Shown here: piece by piece, positions 32,856-42,517 of the stretch | Layout of the letters: every line of letters begins with the position of its first letter | How positions within the stretch are numbered: the stretch's first letter is position 1 | Assembly (NCBI GenBank): GCA_023417785.1 | Contig: JAEZEH010000145.1 | Span: 62,001 to 126,000, forward strand | Length of the DNA: 64,000 nt | Source: Bacteroidota bacterium | GTDB taxonomy: Bacteria > Bacteroidota > Bacteroidia > Cytophagales > Cyclobacteriaceae | Direction: 5' to 3' | Made by a program: the position numbers and the translations under genes | Notes under the pieces: generated by a model | The model's input: the letters and a program-made list of their open reading frames with translations, nothing else | Databases searched by the model: none | What the model was told of the DNA's origin: nothing

Positions 32856-34328
32856 ATGAAACGTAGAAATGCTATTAAAAAACTAGGTGCCGGTCTTTCG
32901 GCGGGGCTGGTTTTACCTTGGCTGGCGTCGTGCACCGGCGACGAGCCTGAACCAAAGGGTGGCTATAAGGGTACTGTCGCTATCATCGGAGGGGGCGCAG
33001 CAGGGCTGTTTGCTGCCGACTATTTGCTGACGAAAGGTATTAATGTAATAGTTTATGAGGCTTCGAACCGTATTGGCGGCCGGGTTCGGACCCTGAGGCC
33101 GAACGATCGGAGTGGTGGCGGACTTTGGTTTAACGAGCAATCGCGTTTTAGTGCCGATTTCCCGGTTGAACTTGGTGCAGACCGGATATATGGCGACGAT
33201 TCAATTTGGGCGAGGTTTGTCCGGCAACAAAAATTCACGACGCAACCTCTTGATAACGAATCGAGTAACTTGTACTGGATGGCTGAAAACCTGGTCTCGA
33301 TCGACGATGCCATGGTTAATCCGGATTTTCAGCAGGCGTACCAATTTTTGAATAATATTATAGCCCAGGGAGAAACCGGTGCCACCGTTCAGGATGCGAT
33401 CTTTGCGAATGGCATCTCACCCTTAATGCTCCCGATGCTCCACGGGCGAATTGGGAACCGTCATGGTACGTCAAATAGCCGCATGGGAATGGAAGGTTTC
33501 GCCGAAGAACTTGGCCTGAGAACCAGAAGTGCCCAGAATTTATTGTTGTCAAACACGCCCATGGCCGATGTGCTGATTGAGGGTTTTATCCGGGCCTCGG
33601 AACGAACACAGCTTAATACCGTGGTCAGGAACATCAATTATGAAGGTGAAAAAATTGTTATTTCCGGTGAAGTAAATCCCGGAGGAGGAGCCCAGCCTTT
33701 CACAAATGAGGTTGACAAAGTGATTGTCACTGTTCCCGTTTCCATCCTCAAGTCCGGCGATATTTCGTTCACTCCAGGGCTTCCTGTGGAGAAACAAACA
33801 GCACTCGAGAACATCGGAATGGATAGTGCCATGAGGATCGTCCTCGATTTCAAGCGGAATTTCTGGGGCAACGGTTTTCATACAATTTTTGGGGGCGAAA
33901 TCCCCGAGTACTTCAATGCCGGTGAGGGTCGAAGCACAGTGGCGAGATCGCTACAAATGACGATCTCCGGCGAGAAAGGAGAAGTATTTTCCGACCTCGG
34001 TTATGACGCCATACCGGTGATACTCGAAGAGCTTGACCGGATGTTCGATAACCAGGCTTCCCGCGATGTGCGGAAAGATCCCACGAATAACCAATTCGTT
34101 GCAGCGATCCAGGACTGGGGTAAAGAACCATACATAAAAGGCACCATGTCGTATCTGAAACCGGGAGGCACGATGGAGCATCGGCGGGAACTGTCTCGAT
34201 CGGTGCAGAAAAAAGTATTCTTCGCCGGCGAGGCCACTGACTTTACAGGTGAAGCCGGAACGGTAAACGGGGCGTTGCAATCAGCCGAGCGGGCCGGGCG
34301 TGAAGTTCTTGATATTCTTTTGGGTTAA
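32856..34328 (+). CDS. FAD-dependent amine oxidase family lipoprotein
   Basis: 490 residues. The N-terminus has a twin-arginine-like start (MKRRNAIKKLGAGLSAG) and a lipobox-like LASC (Cys26), so it is likely exported folded and lipidated. The FAD Rossmann motif is VAIIGGGAAGLFAADYLL with EASNRIGGRVRT. The C-terminal flavin-contact motif is KKVFFAGEATDFTGEAGTVNGALQSAERAG. It oxidises an amine or similar substrate in the periplasm or at the surface. The substrate cannot be inferred. The gene ends 5 bp before the stop of the convergent TauE-like gene. Confidence 0.88.
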   Translation: MKRRNAIKKLGAGLSAGLVLPWLASCTGDEPEPKGGYKGTVAIIGGGAAGLFAADYLLTKGINVIVYEASNRIGGRVRTLRPNDRSGGGLWFNEQSRFSADFPVELGADRIYGDDSIWARFVRQQKFTTQPLDNESSNLYWMAENLVSIDDAMVNPDFQQAYQFLNNIIAQGETGATVQDAIFANGISPLMLPMLHGRIGNRHGTSNSRMGMEGFAEELGLRTRSAQNLLLSNTPMADVLIEGFIRASERTQLNTVVRNINYEGEKIVISGEVNPGGGAQPFTNEVDKVIVTVPVSILKSGDISFTPGLPVEKQTALENIGMDSAMRIVLDFKRNFWGNGFHTIFGGEIPEYFNAGEGRSTVARSLQMTISGEKGEVFSDLGYDAIPVILEELDRMFDNQASRDVRKDPTNNQFVAAIQDWGKEPYIKGTMSYLKPGGTMEHRRELSRSVQKKVFFAGEATDFTGEAGTVNGALQSAERAGREVLDILLG

Positions 34329-34333
34329 CCCGA

Positions 34334-35119
34334 TCAAAACAAAACCTCCCGGGCCAGAATATAGATCCCGGTAATTAGTACAAACCATCCGAAACCATAG
34401 CGCAGACGAGTCGCCGAAACGTGGGCGGAAAGTTTGTCCCCAATCAGAATTCCGACGATTGCCAGAAGCGTGATGCCAAGCAGAAACGGCCAGTCAATCG
34501 CAAAGTTGAGCACGTCGCCAAGAAAGCCCATCAGCGAATTGATGGCAATAATGAATAAAGACGTACCCACGGCTGTCTTAAACGGCAGCCCTGTCAGCAG
34601 CACCAAGGCCGGAATGATCAGGAACCCACCTCCGGCGCCTACAAACCCTGTCAGAAACCCGATCAGGCCCCCTTCAAGAATTAGCAATCCAACGTTGTAT
34701 CGGTGATCGTCAGAGAGCAGCCTGTTGGCGTTTCGAATCATAGTGATCGACGCCATAATCATGAGCAGGGCGAAAACACCCAAGAGGAGCATGCGCTTGC
34801 TGATCACCAGGAAACCCATATCAGCAATAATTTCCGGTAAAGCGGGTACAACCCATTTCCGGGTACTGAAAATTGAGATGATGGAGGGAATACCAAAGAG
34901 CAAACCTGTGGGAAAATCTACGAGGTGATCTTTATACTTGGGAATCGCGCCGACCAGACTGGTCAAGCCAACAATGAAGAGTGAATAGGCCGAAGCTGTG
35001 ACGGGCTCAAGTTTGAATATATAAACCAGAATCGGTATCGAGAGGATAGAACCACCTCCGCCGATCAAACCGAGAATGACTCCAACAAGCACCGAAAACA
35101 AATAGCCTAACCATTCCAT
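34334..35119 (-). CDS. TauE/SafE family sulfite exporter-like permease
   Basis: 261 residues with about eight membrane helices and the two repeated family motifs: GVILGLIGGGGSILSIPILVYI near the N-terminus and GFLTGFVGAGGGFLIIPALVLL in the second half. Members export sulfite, sulfoacetate or related anions, and others are of unknown substrate. It is located 37 bp downstream of rlpA on the same strand and convergent with the amine oxidase. Confidence 0.9.
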   Translation of the reverse strand: MEWLGYLFSVLVGVILGLIGGGGSILSIPILVYIFKLEPVTASAYSLFIVGLTSLVGAIPKYKDHLVDFPTGLLFGIPSIISIFSTRKWVVPALPEIIADMGFLVISKRMLLLGVFALLMIMASITMIRNANRLLSDDHRYNVGLLILEGGLIGFLTGFVGAGGGFLIIPALVLLTGLPFKTAVGTSLFIIAINSLMGFLGDVLNFAIDWPFLLGITLLAIVGILIGDKLSAHVSATRLRYGFGWFVLITGIYILAREVLF

Positions 35120-35156
35120 TGAATCTGTAGTGACGGTCCCGGCACTTTAAACAATT

Positions 35157-35840
35157 CTACATCCTTTTGAAATCTACGATGAACGCGTCCGGATATTTCT
35201 GTTTGATTTCACTTCTGAATTGCTCGGCCCTCTCTCTGTTTGAAAAGGGGCCAAGGATCAAACCGTAATACTTTATGCCATTCAATACCTTCACCTGTAC
35301 GGTCACTTCTTTCTTGTACGACTGTTTCAGGTTTTCTGAAAGACGTATCAGATTAACCAGTTCCTGATAGTTTCCGATCTGGACACCGAAACCACTAGGT
35401 TTATGGCGTTCGGCCCGGAACTGATAATATTCCTTTTCATCCACAGCCACGTTATCGATTCGGACTTCGGTCTGTTTGGTTTTTCCGTCTCCAGGGTCAA
35501 CGACCTCTATACGGACTTCGGTAAGCCCCTGGCTCACAAAGCGGAGTTTCTCGGCGGCAGCTTTCGACAGATCAATGATGCGCCCCTCAACGTAAGGACC
35601 CCGGTCGTTGATCGTCACAATAACTGATTCGTTATTCGACAAATTGGTAACCTTTACCTTGGTTCCGAACGGAAGTGTCTTGTGTGCACCCGTAAGTTTG
35701 TTGCGCTTGTATTTTTGTCCGCTTGCCGTACGCGAACCTTCGAACTTATCGGCATAAAAAGATGCCTTACCCGTCTGCACCTGGGCGTATCCGGAGAGTG
35801 CACCGAAGAGTAACAATAAACAAAACGTTAGTTTTCTCAT
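35157..35840 (-). CDS. rlpA: RlpA-like protein (double-psi beta-barrel plus SPOR domain)
   Basis: 227 residues: signal peptide (MRKLTFCLLLLFGALSGYAQ), then the RlpA DPBB domain (GKASFYADKFEGSRTASGQKY, LPFGTKVKVTN, VTINDRGPYVEGRIIDLSKAAA; the conserved Asp-Arg-Gly-Pro is present), then a C-terminal SPOR domain (about 150-225) that binds denuded glycan at division sites. RlpA proteins are lytic transglycosylases or septal-ring factors. There is no lipobox, so this one is probably soluble and periplasmic. Confidence 0.92.
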   Translation of the reverse strand: MRKLTFCLLLLFGALSGYAQVQTGKASFYADKFEGSRTASGQKYKRNKLTGAHKTLPFGTKVKVTNLSNNESVIVTINDRGPYVEGRIIDLSKAAAEKLRFVSQGLTEVRIEVVDPGDGKTKQTEVRIDNVAVDEKEYYQFRAERHKPSGFGVQIGNYQELVNLIRLSENLKQSYKKEVTVQVKVLNGIKYYGLILGPFSNRERAEQFRSEIKQKYPDAFIVDFKRM

Positions 35841-36033
35841 TTGGCGGGATCGATTAGGCTGGCAGTTGGTGTAAAGTTAAAGCTCCAATTTTAAAGCACC
35901 CAACATTACAATCAAAGTGTTATTTCTCAAAACCAGTTGGCCTCGCGTACGCCGAAATTTTCAAGTCGCTACGGTGGTTGTCAAAGTTAACTTGCTCTTG
36001 CTTAATGACCACGCATGAGTAAGAATTAATAAA

Positions 36034-36064
36034 TTGGGAAATTCGCCAGTAAGGATTACCTTTG
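36034..36064 (+). promoter_or_regulatory. Promoter of guaB
   Basis: TTG (36034-36036, preceded by A) is followed after 20 nt by a perfect TAccTTTG (36057-36064). The expected transcript start leaves a leader of about 25 nt to the guaB ATG at 36096. The rest of the 255-bp intergenic stretch from 35841 contains nothing else I can assign. Confidence 0.6.
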
Positions 36065-36095
36065 CCCGGCAAATAATCAATCGTAATTATTTGCT

Positions 36096-37568
36096 ATGCC
36101 ATTCGATACATCCAAATTCCTTTTTGAAGCCCTCACCTACGATGACGTGCTTCTCGTCCCGGCCTATTCTGAAGTAGTTCCCCGGGAAACCGATACTACC
36201 TCTTTTCTGACGCCGAACATTAAAATCAATATTCCGATCGTGTCCGCTGCTATGGATACGGTGACTGAAGCAGACCTTGCCATCAGCATAGCACTTGAGG
36301 GTGGTCTGGGGTTCATTCATAAGAATATGAAAATCGAACAGCAGGCAGAGCAGGTTCGAAAGGTTAAACGATCGCAAAGCGGAATGATTCTCGACCCGAT
36401 CACCCTCGAGGTCCATGCCACGGTTCGTGAAGCCGAAAAAATCATGCGTGAATACAAAATCGGCGGTATCCCAGTCGTTGATCAGAACAGAAAGCTGGTT
36501 GGAATCATTACCAACCGGGACTTGCGTTTTCAGAAAGACATGGATCTGCAGGTCGAAAACATCATGACGAAAGAGAACCTCATCACGGCACCTGAGGGAA
36601 TCACACTCGATCAGGCTGAAGGGACACTGAAAAACCATAAGATTGAAAAGCTGCCCATCGTTGACAAGCAGGGCCGGCTCACTGGACTTATCACCTTTAA
36701 GGACATCCGGAAGAAAAAGAATAAGCCCCATGCATGTCAGGATAAATATGGCCGGTTGCGTGTGGGTGCGGCCATCGGTGTGACTCCCGACATTATTGAA
36801 AGGATTGAAGCATTGAAAAATGCAGGAGTGGACGTGATCAGTATCGACACGGCTCACGGCCACCAGGTTAACGTTTTGAATGCTACCAAGGCTGTTAAAT
36901 CAAAATTTCCGGAGCTGGACCTCGTCGCTGGCAACATTGCGACCGGTGAGGCTGCAAAAGCATTGGCCAAAGCCGGAGCAGACTCGATCAAGGTCGGCGT
37001 CGGTCCCGGTAGCATCTGCACGACCCGCGTGGTGGCGGGAGTCGGGCTGCCCCAGCTGTCGGCGGTGTACGAAGCGGCAAAAGCGATAAAAGGGTCGAAT
37101 GTAAAGATCATTGCCGATGGCGGGATACGGTTTTCAGGAGACCTTGTAAAGGCCATTGCAGCCGGAGCGGATTGTATTATGATAGGCTCTTTGCTTGCCG
37201 GAACAGATGAGGCGCCCGGTCAAATGATCATCTACGAGGGACGGAAATTCAAAACCTACCGCGGAATGGGTTCCCTCGAGGCAATGGAAGGTGGGTCAAA
37301 AGACCGTTATTTCCAGGATGTCGAGGACGATGTAAAGAAACTCGTTCCGGAGGGAATCTCGGGTCGCGTACCATACAAAGGCCTCGTCTCTGAAGTGTTA
37401 TACCAGATGGTGGGAGGCTTGAAGGCTGGAATGGGCTACTGTGGCGCACCTGACATTGAGCGCCTGAAGGAAGCCAAGTTCGTTAAGATTACCAGTGCAG
37501 GAGTAGTGGAAAGTCACCCGCACGACGTGACGATTACTCGTGAAGCGCCGAATTACAGCAGGAAGTAA
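36096..37568 (+). CDS. guaB: IMP dehydrogenase
   Basis: 490 residues. A TIM-barrel interrupted by two CBS domains (about 95-205; HATVREAEKIMREYKIGGIPVVD, LKNHKIEKLPIVDKQGRLTGLITFKDI). The catalytic loop GPGSICTTRVVAGVG carries Cys308, and the flap is SKDRYFQD. It oxidises IMP to XMP with NAD, the committed step to GTP. Length and motifs are complete. It has its own promoter and terminator. Confidence 0.98.
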   Translation: MPFDTSKFLFEALTYDDVLLVPAYSEVVPRETDTTSFLTPNIKINIPIVSAAMDTVTEADLAISIALEGGLGFIHKNMKIEQQAEQVRKVKRSQSGMILDPITLEVHATVREAEKIMREYKIGGIPVVDQNRKLVGIITNRDLRFQKDMDLQVENIMTKENLITAPEGITLDQAEGTLKNHKIEKLPIVDKQGRLTGLITFKDIRKKKNKPHACQDKYGRLRVGAAIGVTPDIIERIEALKNAGVDVISIDTAHGHQVNVLNATKAVKSKFPELDLVAGNIATGEAAKALAKAGADSIKVGVGPGSICTTRVVAGVGLPQLSAVYEAAKAIKGSNVKIIADGGIRFSGDLVKAIAAGADCIMIGSLLAGTDEAPGQMIIYEGRKFKTYRGMGSLEAMEGGSKDRYFQDVEDDVKKLVPEGISGRVPYKGLVSEVLYQMVGGLKAGMGYCGAPDIERLKEAKFVKITSAGVVESHPHDVTITREAPNYSRK

Positions 37569-37621
37569 CTCCATCACCGTCAGAATACTTCTTCGAAATA
37601 TTATATTATTCATATAATTGT

Positions 37622-37651
37622 AGGCCAGTCTGCGGATTGGCTTATTTTTTT
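37622..37651 (+). terminator. Terminator of guaB
   Basis: AGGCCAGTC (37622-37630) pairs with GATTGGCTT (37635-37643) around TGCG, with two G-U pairs, followed by a run of T to 37651. It is a strong intrinsic terminator, only 5 bp before the GTG start of the next gene. Confidence 0.78.
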
Positions 37652-37656
37652 GCTCA

Positions 37657-39732
37657 GTGATCCAATTTGTGAGGACAAAGGCCATTATTCGGTTACTATT
37701 TACGGTTGGGGTAATTACCTGGCTGGCCCTTGTATTTACTGACATTTCGATCGTTTTCACGGCGTCGACCGGTAATGTTAAACAGGAAGTTCCCCATTGG
37801 ATTCCAGAACTGCTTCTGAATCTCTTCATCCTTTCCGTTTTCTATTATTACAAACTGAAGATTGAACGCGATGAGGTGCTTAATTTTATCGATCTTCTTT
37901 GGCGTGTCTTTGCCACGGGCCTCATTGCTACCGTGATCTCGCTCAGCCTTTGGTTGTTCGAATCACTTATGGGCAACACCAGGTTGACCAGCCTGCCGGT
38001 GTTTCGCGATTTCATCTACCTCGTCAATCTTGGATTGATGCTCGGATTCCTAATCATGACCTTTACGGCATGGAAACGTCTGATCCTCTATCAGAAATCG
38101 AAATGGCTTCTTCGGTTGTGGACCTTTTTTGAAATAGGATTGCTGTTGACTTTGGTGTACAACACTTTTTCCTTCCCGCAAATCGACTGGCTCTTCGGGA
38201 CTATGCTTGGAATTCTGGTACTCACCGGCCTGGTATTGTCAGGTAACATGAAGTGGGTAGCATACCTGAATTTCCGACAAAAATGGACCAGCCTGTTGCT
38301 GCTGCTGCTGACCGTTTTTTACCTTCTGTACATCCTGTTCATAAACTCTAAATCGGTCGACGAGCTGCGTGACCTCACTCCATACTTCACTGACTACAAA
38401 GGTCATTTGTTCATTCAGGGATTGATCATATTCGTGGCGATCTATGCCGTGTTTTCGTTCCTCGTTATTCTTTTCAACTTACCGACGACGTCTGTCTTCG
38501 AGCAAAAGCTCGAGGAGGTGGTGAATTTCCAGCGGATCAGCCAGTCTATCCAAACCGAACAAAGCGAAGAAAGCGTCTATAATATTCTTTTGGAAGCGTC
38601 GGTCAGTACGGTTTTCGCCGATGCCGCCTGGCTGGAGATAAACAGCGGAATGGACGGGCATAAGTTCTTTACTTATAAGACGTCGGCGAAGGAGGCCAGT
38701 GAAATCACCGAACACCTCAAGAACCTTCATATCAAAGGCATTCTCGATCAGGGAAGCGACAAAACGAAAAATCTGAGCAAACATTTGGCATCCTTGAAGG
38801 GGTCCCGTTTCAGATCGATTCTGGCATTTCCGATATATGTAAAGGGCGAAAACATTGGCCAGCTTGCGTTGCTGAAAGAATTGCCGGAAGGCTTCAATAA
38901 GGAGATGACCAAGATAGTCTCGACGTTTGCAAATCAGGCCGGCATTTCGATTGAAAACTTCCGCCTGATGGAGGAGGCCCTACAAAATGAACGATATAAG
39001 GAAGAGCTCAAAATCGCCAAAAAAGTGCAAAAAAGCCTGCTTCCTGAGTTACTTCATGAGCACGAGGATTTCAACATGGCAGCCTTTTCAGAATCTGCGG
39101 ACGAGGTGGGCGGCGACTATTATGACACAATCCGCGTGACGGACGACCTTGTCGCGCTGATCATCGCAGATGTTTCCGGAAAGGGAACCACAGCGGCCTT
39201 CCATATGTCACAAATGAAAGGCATATTCCACAGCCTGGCTCAAAGTGATATTGAACCCGACGAGTTTATGGTTCGCGCTAACCAGGCTCTGGTGGCCTGT
39301 CTCGAACGAGGTTCGTTTATTTCCGCCACCTATTTTGCGATCGACACTCGAAATGATAAGGTACGTTATGCCAGGGCCGGGCATTGCCCTGTCCTGTATT
39401 ATTCTGCACAGAAGGGGACGGCTGAGTTCTTTAAGGACCGCGGTATCGCCTTGGGAATGGTGCGCAATAAGAATTACAGTAACTTCATTCAAACGAACGA
39501 GTTCAAATATGAGCCTGGCGACATCATGGTTCTGTACACCGACGGGATAACGGAGGCGAAAAATGTGAAAGGCGAGGAGTTCGGATATGAGAAACTGGTG
39601 GAATTGGTGCTGCAAGCCAGGGATCAGAACGCCAGGGAAATCCAGGATTTCATCATCAAAAGGCTGTATGAGTTCTCAGAAACACATAACATCAATGATG
39701 ACTACACAACCATGATAGTCAAATTTAAATGA
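37657..39732 (+). CDS. Membrane-bound SpoIIE/RsbU-type protein phosphatase with GAF domain
   Basis: 691 residues. The first 275 hold seven or eight membrane helices (sensor part). Residues about 290-440 form a GAF domain (SVYNILLEASVSTVFADAAWLEI, FQANQAGISIENFRL-like end), and the rest is a SpoIIE/PP2C phosphatase (SADEVGGDYYDTIRV, ALIIADVSGKGTTAAFHMS, MVLYTDGITEAKN, DDYTTMIVKF). It should dephosphorylate the STAS anti-anti-sigma protein encoded next, in a partner-switching pathway. The GTG start at 37657 lies just after the guaB terminator. A second GTG at 37669 is possible. Confidence 0.9.
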   Translation: MIQFVRTKAIIRLLFTVGVITWLALVFTDISIVFTASTGNVKQEVPHWIPELLLNLFILSVFYYYKLKIERDEVLNFIDLLWRVFATGLIATVISLSLWLFESLMGNTRLTSLPVFRDFIYLVNLGLMLGFLIMTFTAWKRLILYQKSKWLLRLWTFFEIGLLLTLVYNTFSFPQIDWLFGTMLGILVLTGLVLSGNMKWVAYLNFRQKWTSLLLLLLTVFYLLYILFINSKSVDELRDLTPYFTDYKGHLFIQGLIIFVAIYAVFSFLVILFNLPTTSVFEQKLEEVVNFQRISQSIQTEQSEESVYNILLEASVSTVFADAAWLEINSGMDGHKFFTYKTSAKEASEITEHLKNLHIKGILDQGSDKTKNLSKHLASLKGSRFRSILAFPIYVKGENIGQLALLKELPEGFNKEMTKIVSTFANQAGISIENFRLMEEALQNERYKEELKIAKKVQKSLLPELLHEHEDFNMAAFSESADEVGGDYYDTIRVTDDLVALIIADVSGKGTTAAFHMSQMKGIFHSLAQSDIEPDEFMVRANQALVACLERGSFISATYFAIDTRNDKVRYARAGHCPVLYYSAQKGTAEFFKDRGIALGMVRNKNYSNFIQTNEFKYEPGDIMVLYTDGITEAKNVKGEEFGYEKLVELVLQARDQNAREIQDFIIKRLYEFSETHNINDDYTTMIVKFK

Positions 39733-39787
39733 CTAAAAGCAGGGAAATAAGTACGAACATTAAATTTAAATATAACGTTAAAACCCT

Positions 39788-40132
39788 ATGATCCACATTA
39801 AAAGGTTACAAGAAGACGGTGCTGATGTGATCGTTTTGATCGGAGAAATTGACGCCAGTTCTTCCATTGAATTGGATCTGGCGATTGCCAAAAGTGTGGG
39901 CGAAGGCTACTCCCGTATCCTGGTTGATTGTACGTCGTTAGAATACATTTCATCCGCCGGATTGGGGGTGTTCATGTCGTACATCGAGGAATTCAAGGAT
40001 CGGGAAATCCATATGGTTCTTTTTGGGATGAACGACAAGGTGGCTAATACATTTGAGATTTTGGGACTTAATGAGCTGTTGAGAATTGGAAAAGACAAGG
40101 TTGAAGCAAAGCAAATGGTCAATGAACTATAA
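39788..40132 (+). CDS. STAS domain anti-anti-sigma factor (SpoIIAA/RsbV type)
   Basis: 114 residues, one STAS domain. The conserved phosphorylatable serine is Ser56 in YISSAGLGVFMS, equivalent to the DSSGLG loop of SpoIIAA. In the unphosphorylated form it binds the anti-sigma ATPase and releases its target. It is followed, with an 11-bp overlap, by an RsbW-like kinase gene and preceded by a SpoIIE-type phosphatase. Confidence 0.92.
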   Translation: MIHIKRLQEDGADVIVLIGEIDASSSIELDLAIAKSVGEGYSRILVDCTSLEYISSAGLGVFMSYIEEFKDREIHMVLFGMNDKVANTFEILGLNELLRIGKDKVEAKQMVNEL

Positions 40133-40535
40133 GTATAAAGTCGGTTGCAACATCGAAAACCTGAAAGGTGTGCGCGATTTTATCCGCACGTCCTTGAAGA
40201 AGCATGGGATAGCAGAACTTGCGATCAGCGAGATTGTGCTTGCGTTGGACGAAATGTGTTCCAATCTCATGATCCATGCACACCATTGCAATCCCGACGA
40301 ACTCTTTGAAATACATATAAACATTGAAAACAATAAACCACTCGTGTTCGAGTTAATTGATGACGGCACCGTTTTCAATATCAATCAGTTCAACGAGCCG
40401 GCGCTTAATAATATAATTCATGAAAAGCGGAAAGGTGGACTCGGTATTCGGCTTGTGAAATCAATCATGGATAAGGTTGAATATCATAACCAAAGCGGCC
40501 GAAACGTGTGCCGCCTTACCAAAACGCTTGAGTAA
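40122..40535 (+). CDS. RsbW/SpoIIAB-like anti-sigma serine kinase (HATPase_c_2)
   Basis: 137 residues of a GHKL ATPase: N-box LALDEMCSNLMIHAH, G1 box LIDDGTVFN, G2 box KGGLGIRLVKSIMD. Such proteins bind a sigma factor or other partner and phosphorylate the cognate STAS protein. ATG at 40122 is chosen because it overlaps the STAS stop by 11 bp and starts the conserved fold. No sigma factor gene is in the neighbourhood, so its target is elsewhere or is not a sigma factor. Confidence 0.9.
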   Translation: MNYKYKVGCNIENLKGVRDFIRTSLKKHGIAELAISEIVLALDEMCSNLMIHAHHCNPDELFEIHINIENNKPLVFELIDDGTVFNINQFNEPALNNIIHEKRKGGLGIRLVKSIMDKVEYHNQSGRNVCRLTKTLE

Positions 40536-40551
40536 ACAGTTTTCCTAACCT

Positions 40552-42516
40552 ATGATCTTACGCGCAGTACTCTTCCTGCTCTGCATTTTTTTCGCTACGC
40601 CGCATTACGGACAATCGCTCCAGAAGTCAGATAAAAAATCCAAACCGGTTACCTTATTTTCGGTTAACCGGAAGCCCGTAACGACTGATGAATTCATTTA
40701 CTTGTATAAAAAAAACCATCAGAATCCTTTAGAGGATTATACCCGCGAGAAGATCGACGAATATCTTCGATTATACATAAACTTCAAGCTGAAGGTTGAA
40801 GAGGCGAGATACCGCGGATTAGACACAACCTCGGCTTTTAAGAAAGAATTTAACCAATACAAGGAGGAACTCCGCAGGCCCTACCTTCCGGGAAACGGGC
40901 TTACCGACAGCCTCGTGCGGCTCACTTATGAACGGATGAAAGAGGAAGTGAGTGCCGGGCACATTCTGATCTCTCTGAAGCCCGACGCAAATCCGCAGGA
41001 TACCCTCAATGCGTATAACCGTATCGTGGAGCTTAGACGAAGGGCGGTATCAGGAGAGGATTTCAGAGACCTGGCAGCAACGCATTCGGAAGATCCCTCG
41101 GCGAAAATGAACAATGGCGACCTTGGATATTTTACGGCGATGCAGATGGTATATCCGTTCGAAAACGCTGCGTATGCCACCTCCGTGGGAGAGTTAAGCT
41201 CGCCGGTCCGGACACGATTCGGGTACCATATCCTCAAAGTATATGACAGACGGCCCGCCCGCGAGGAGGTGGAGGTAGCACATATTATGATCAGGACGGG
41301 CGAACAGACCGACAATGATCTGGCAAAAGACAAGATTTTCTCAGTACATGAGCAACTTCAGGCCGGTCGCGAATGGAATGAATTATGTAACGAACATTCG
41401 GAAGATCCGGGGTCGCGCGATATTGGGGGTAAACTTCGTCCGTTCCGTGCGGGGCAGATGAGTAACATTCCTGAATTCGAACGGGTCGCCCTGGAGTTGA
41501 ATCAGCCAAAACAGTTTTCCGATCCATTTCAAACACAATATGGCTGGCACATCGTCAGACTTGAGCGGAAGATACCCCTTGCCTCCTTCGAGGAGATGGC
41601 CCCGTCGCTGAAGAATCGTGTGAACCGGGATGAACGAACACAGGTATCAAAACAGGCTTTGCAGAAAAAGCTGCGCGCAGACTTCAAGCTTGCCGAGAAT
41701 GAGACAGCCAAAACGCGACTCTTCAATATTCCGGATTCCTTAATACGAAAGGGAGACTTTATGGCCTCTGGGGATAAGACGGCTTCCTTGGAGTTATTCA
41801 CGCTCAGCGGGAAGTCTTACCCGGTTTCCGCATTCGCTAACTACATCCGCGAACAGGTTTCCGTTTCCCAGCGTTCTTCCCGCAATTTACCTGGGCTTTA
41901 CGAGCAATTCATTGACGACACAATCCTTCAGCTTCAGGAGCAGAGGGTTTTGCAGGTTCACCCCGAATATCGTTTTCTGCTCAACGAATACTACGAAGGC
42001 ATTTTGCTTTTTGAAATCATGGAAAAGGAGGTATGGAACAAGGCTTCTGGAGACTCAGTAGGTCAGCATAAGTATTTTCTGCAAAATGAAGCTAGCTACA
42101 CCGCCGGGTCACGAGTCAGGGCATCCCTGTATTCAACTGCTGATCAGGCGTTGCTCCCGGCTCTAAAGGGCCTCATTGATGAAGGCAGCACCACGAAGAT
42201 TCAGGAATACATATCACGGAATAAGATCCGCGCCGAAAGTGGATATTTTACCGAAGAAGAGAAGGCGGTGTTGAAAAAGGTACCGGCTGAAGTCGGGATA
42301 CATCGGGGAGAAAACAATGGAATGTATTACCTTGCATGGTTAAAAGAAACACTTCCTGCCGGAAAGATGTCATTTGAAGAAGCCCGGGCAGCCGTCATTG
42401 CGGATTATCAGAACCATCTGGAAGCCGAGTGGCTTGCGGACTTGAGGAAAAAGTATCCGGTCAAACTTAATCCGGCTGGCAGGAAACAGATCGTCGCGGT
42501 ATTAGAAAAGAAATAA
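40552..42516 (+). CDS. Periplasmic peptidyl-prolyl isomerase with two parvulin domains
   Basis: 654 residues with a signal peptide (MILRAVLFLLCIFFATPHYGQ). A SurA-like helical N-terminus (about 35-120) precedes two parvulin domains: about 130-232 (SAGHILISLKP, HSEDPSAKMNNGDLGYF, PVRTRFGYHILKV) and about 237-338 (VAHIMIRTG, HSEDPGSRDIGGKLRPF, PFQTQYGWHIVRL). A long C-terminal region without recognised motifs follows. It probably assists folding of outer-membrane or secreted proteins. It is the first of three related genes that follow each other with 1-bp gaps. Confidence 0.9.
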   Translation: MILRAVLFLLCIFFATPHYGQSLQKSDKKSKPVTLFSVNRKPVTTDEFIYLYKKNHQNPLEDYTREKIDEYLRLYINFKLKVEEARYRGLDTTSAFKKEFNQYKEELRRPYLPGNGLTDSLVRLTYERMKEEVSAGHILISLKPDANPQDTLNAYNRIVELRRRAVSGEDFRDLAATHSEDPSAKMNNGDLGYFTAMQMVYPFENAAYATSVGELSSPVRTRFGYHILKVYDRRPAREEVEVAHIMIRTGEQTDNDLAKDKIFSVHEQLQAGREWNELCNEHSEDPGSRDIGGKLRPFRAGQMSNIPEFERVALELNQPKQFSDPFQTQYGWHIVRLERKIPLASFEEMAPSLKNRVNRDERTQVSKQALQKKLRADFKLAENETAKTRLFNIPDSLIRKGDFMASGDKTASLELFTLSGKSYPVSAFANYIREQVSVSQRSSRNLPGLYEQFIDDTILQLQEQRVLQVHPEYRFLLNEYYEGILLFEIMEKEVWNKASGDSVGQHKYFLQNEASYTAGSRVRASLYSTADQALLPALKGLIDEGSTTKIQEYISRNKIRAESGYFTEEEKAVLKKVPAEVGIHRGENNGMYYLAWLKETLPAGKMSFEEARAAVIADYQNHLEAEWLADLRKKYPVKLNPAGRKQIVAVLEKK

Positions 42517-42517
42517 G

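Noticed and set aside
36087..36863. Minus-strand open frame opposite the start of guaB
   Set aside because: Antisense to the CBS region of IMP dehydrogenase. The translation looks like reversed coding sequence with no motif.
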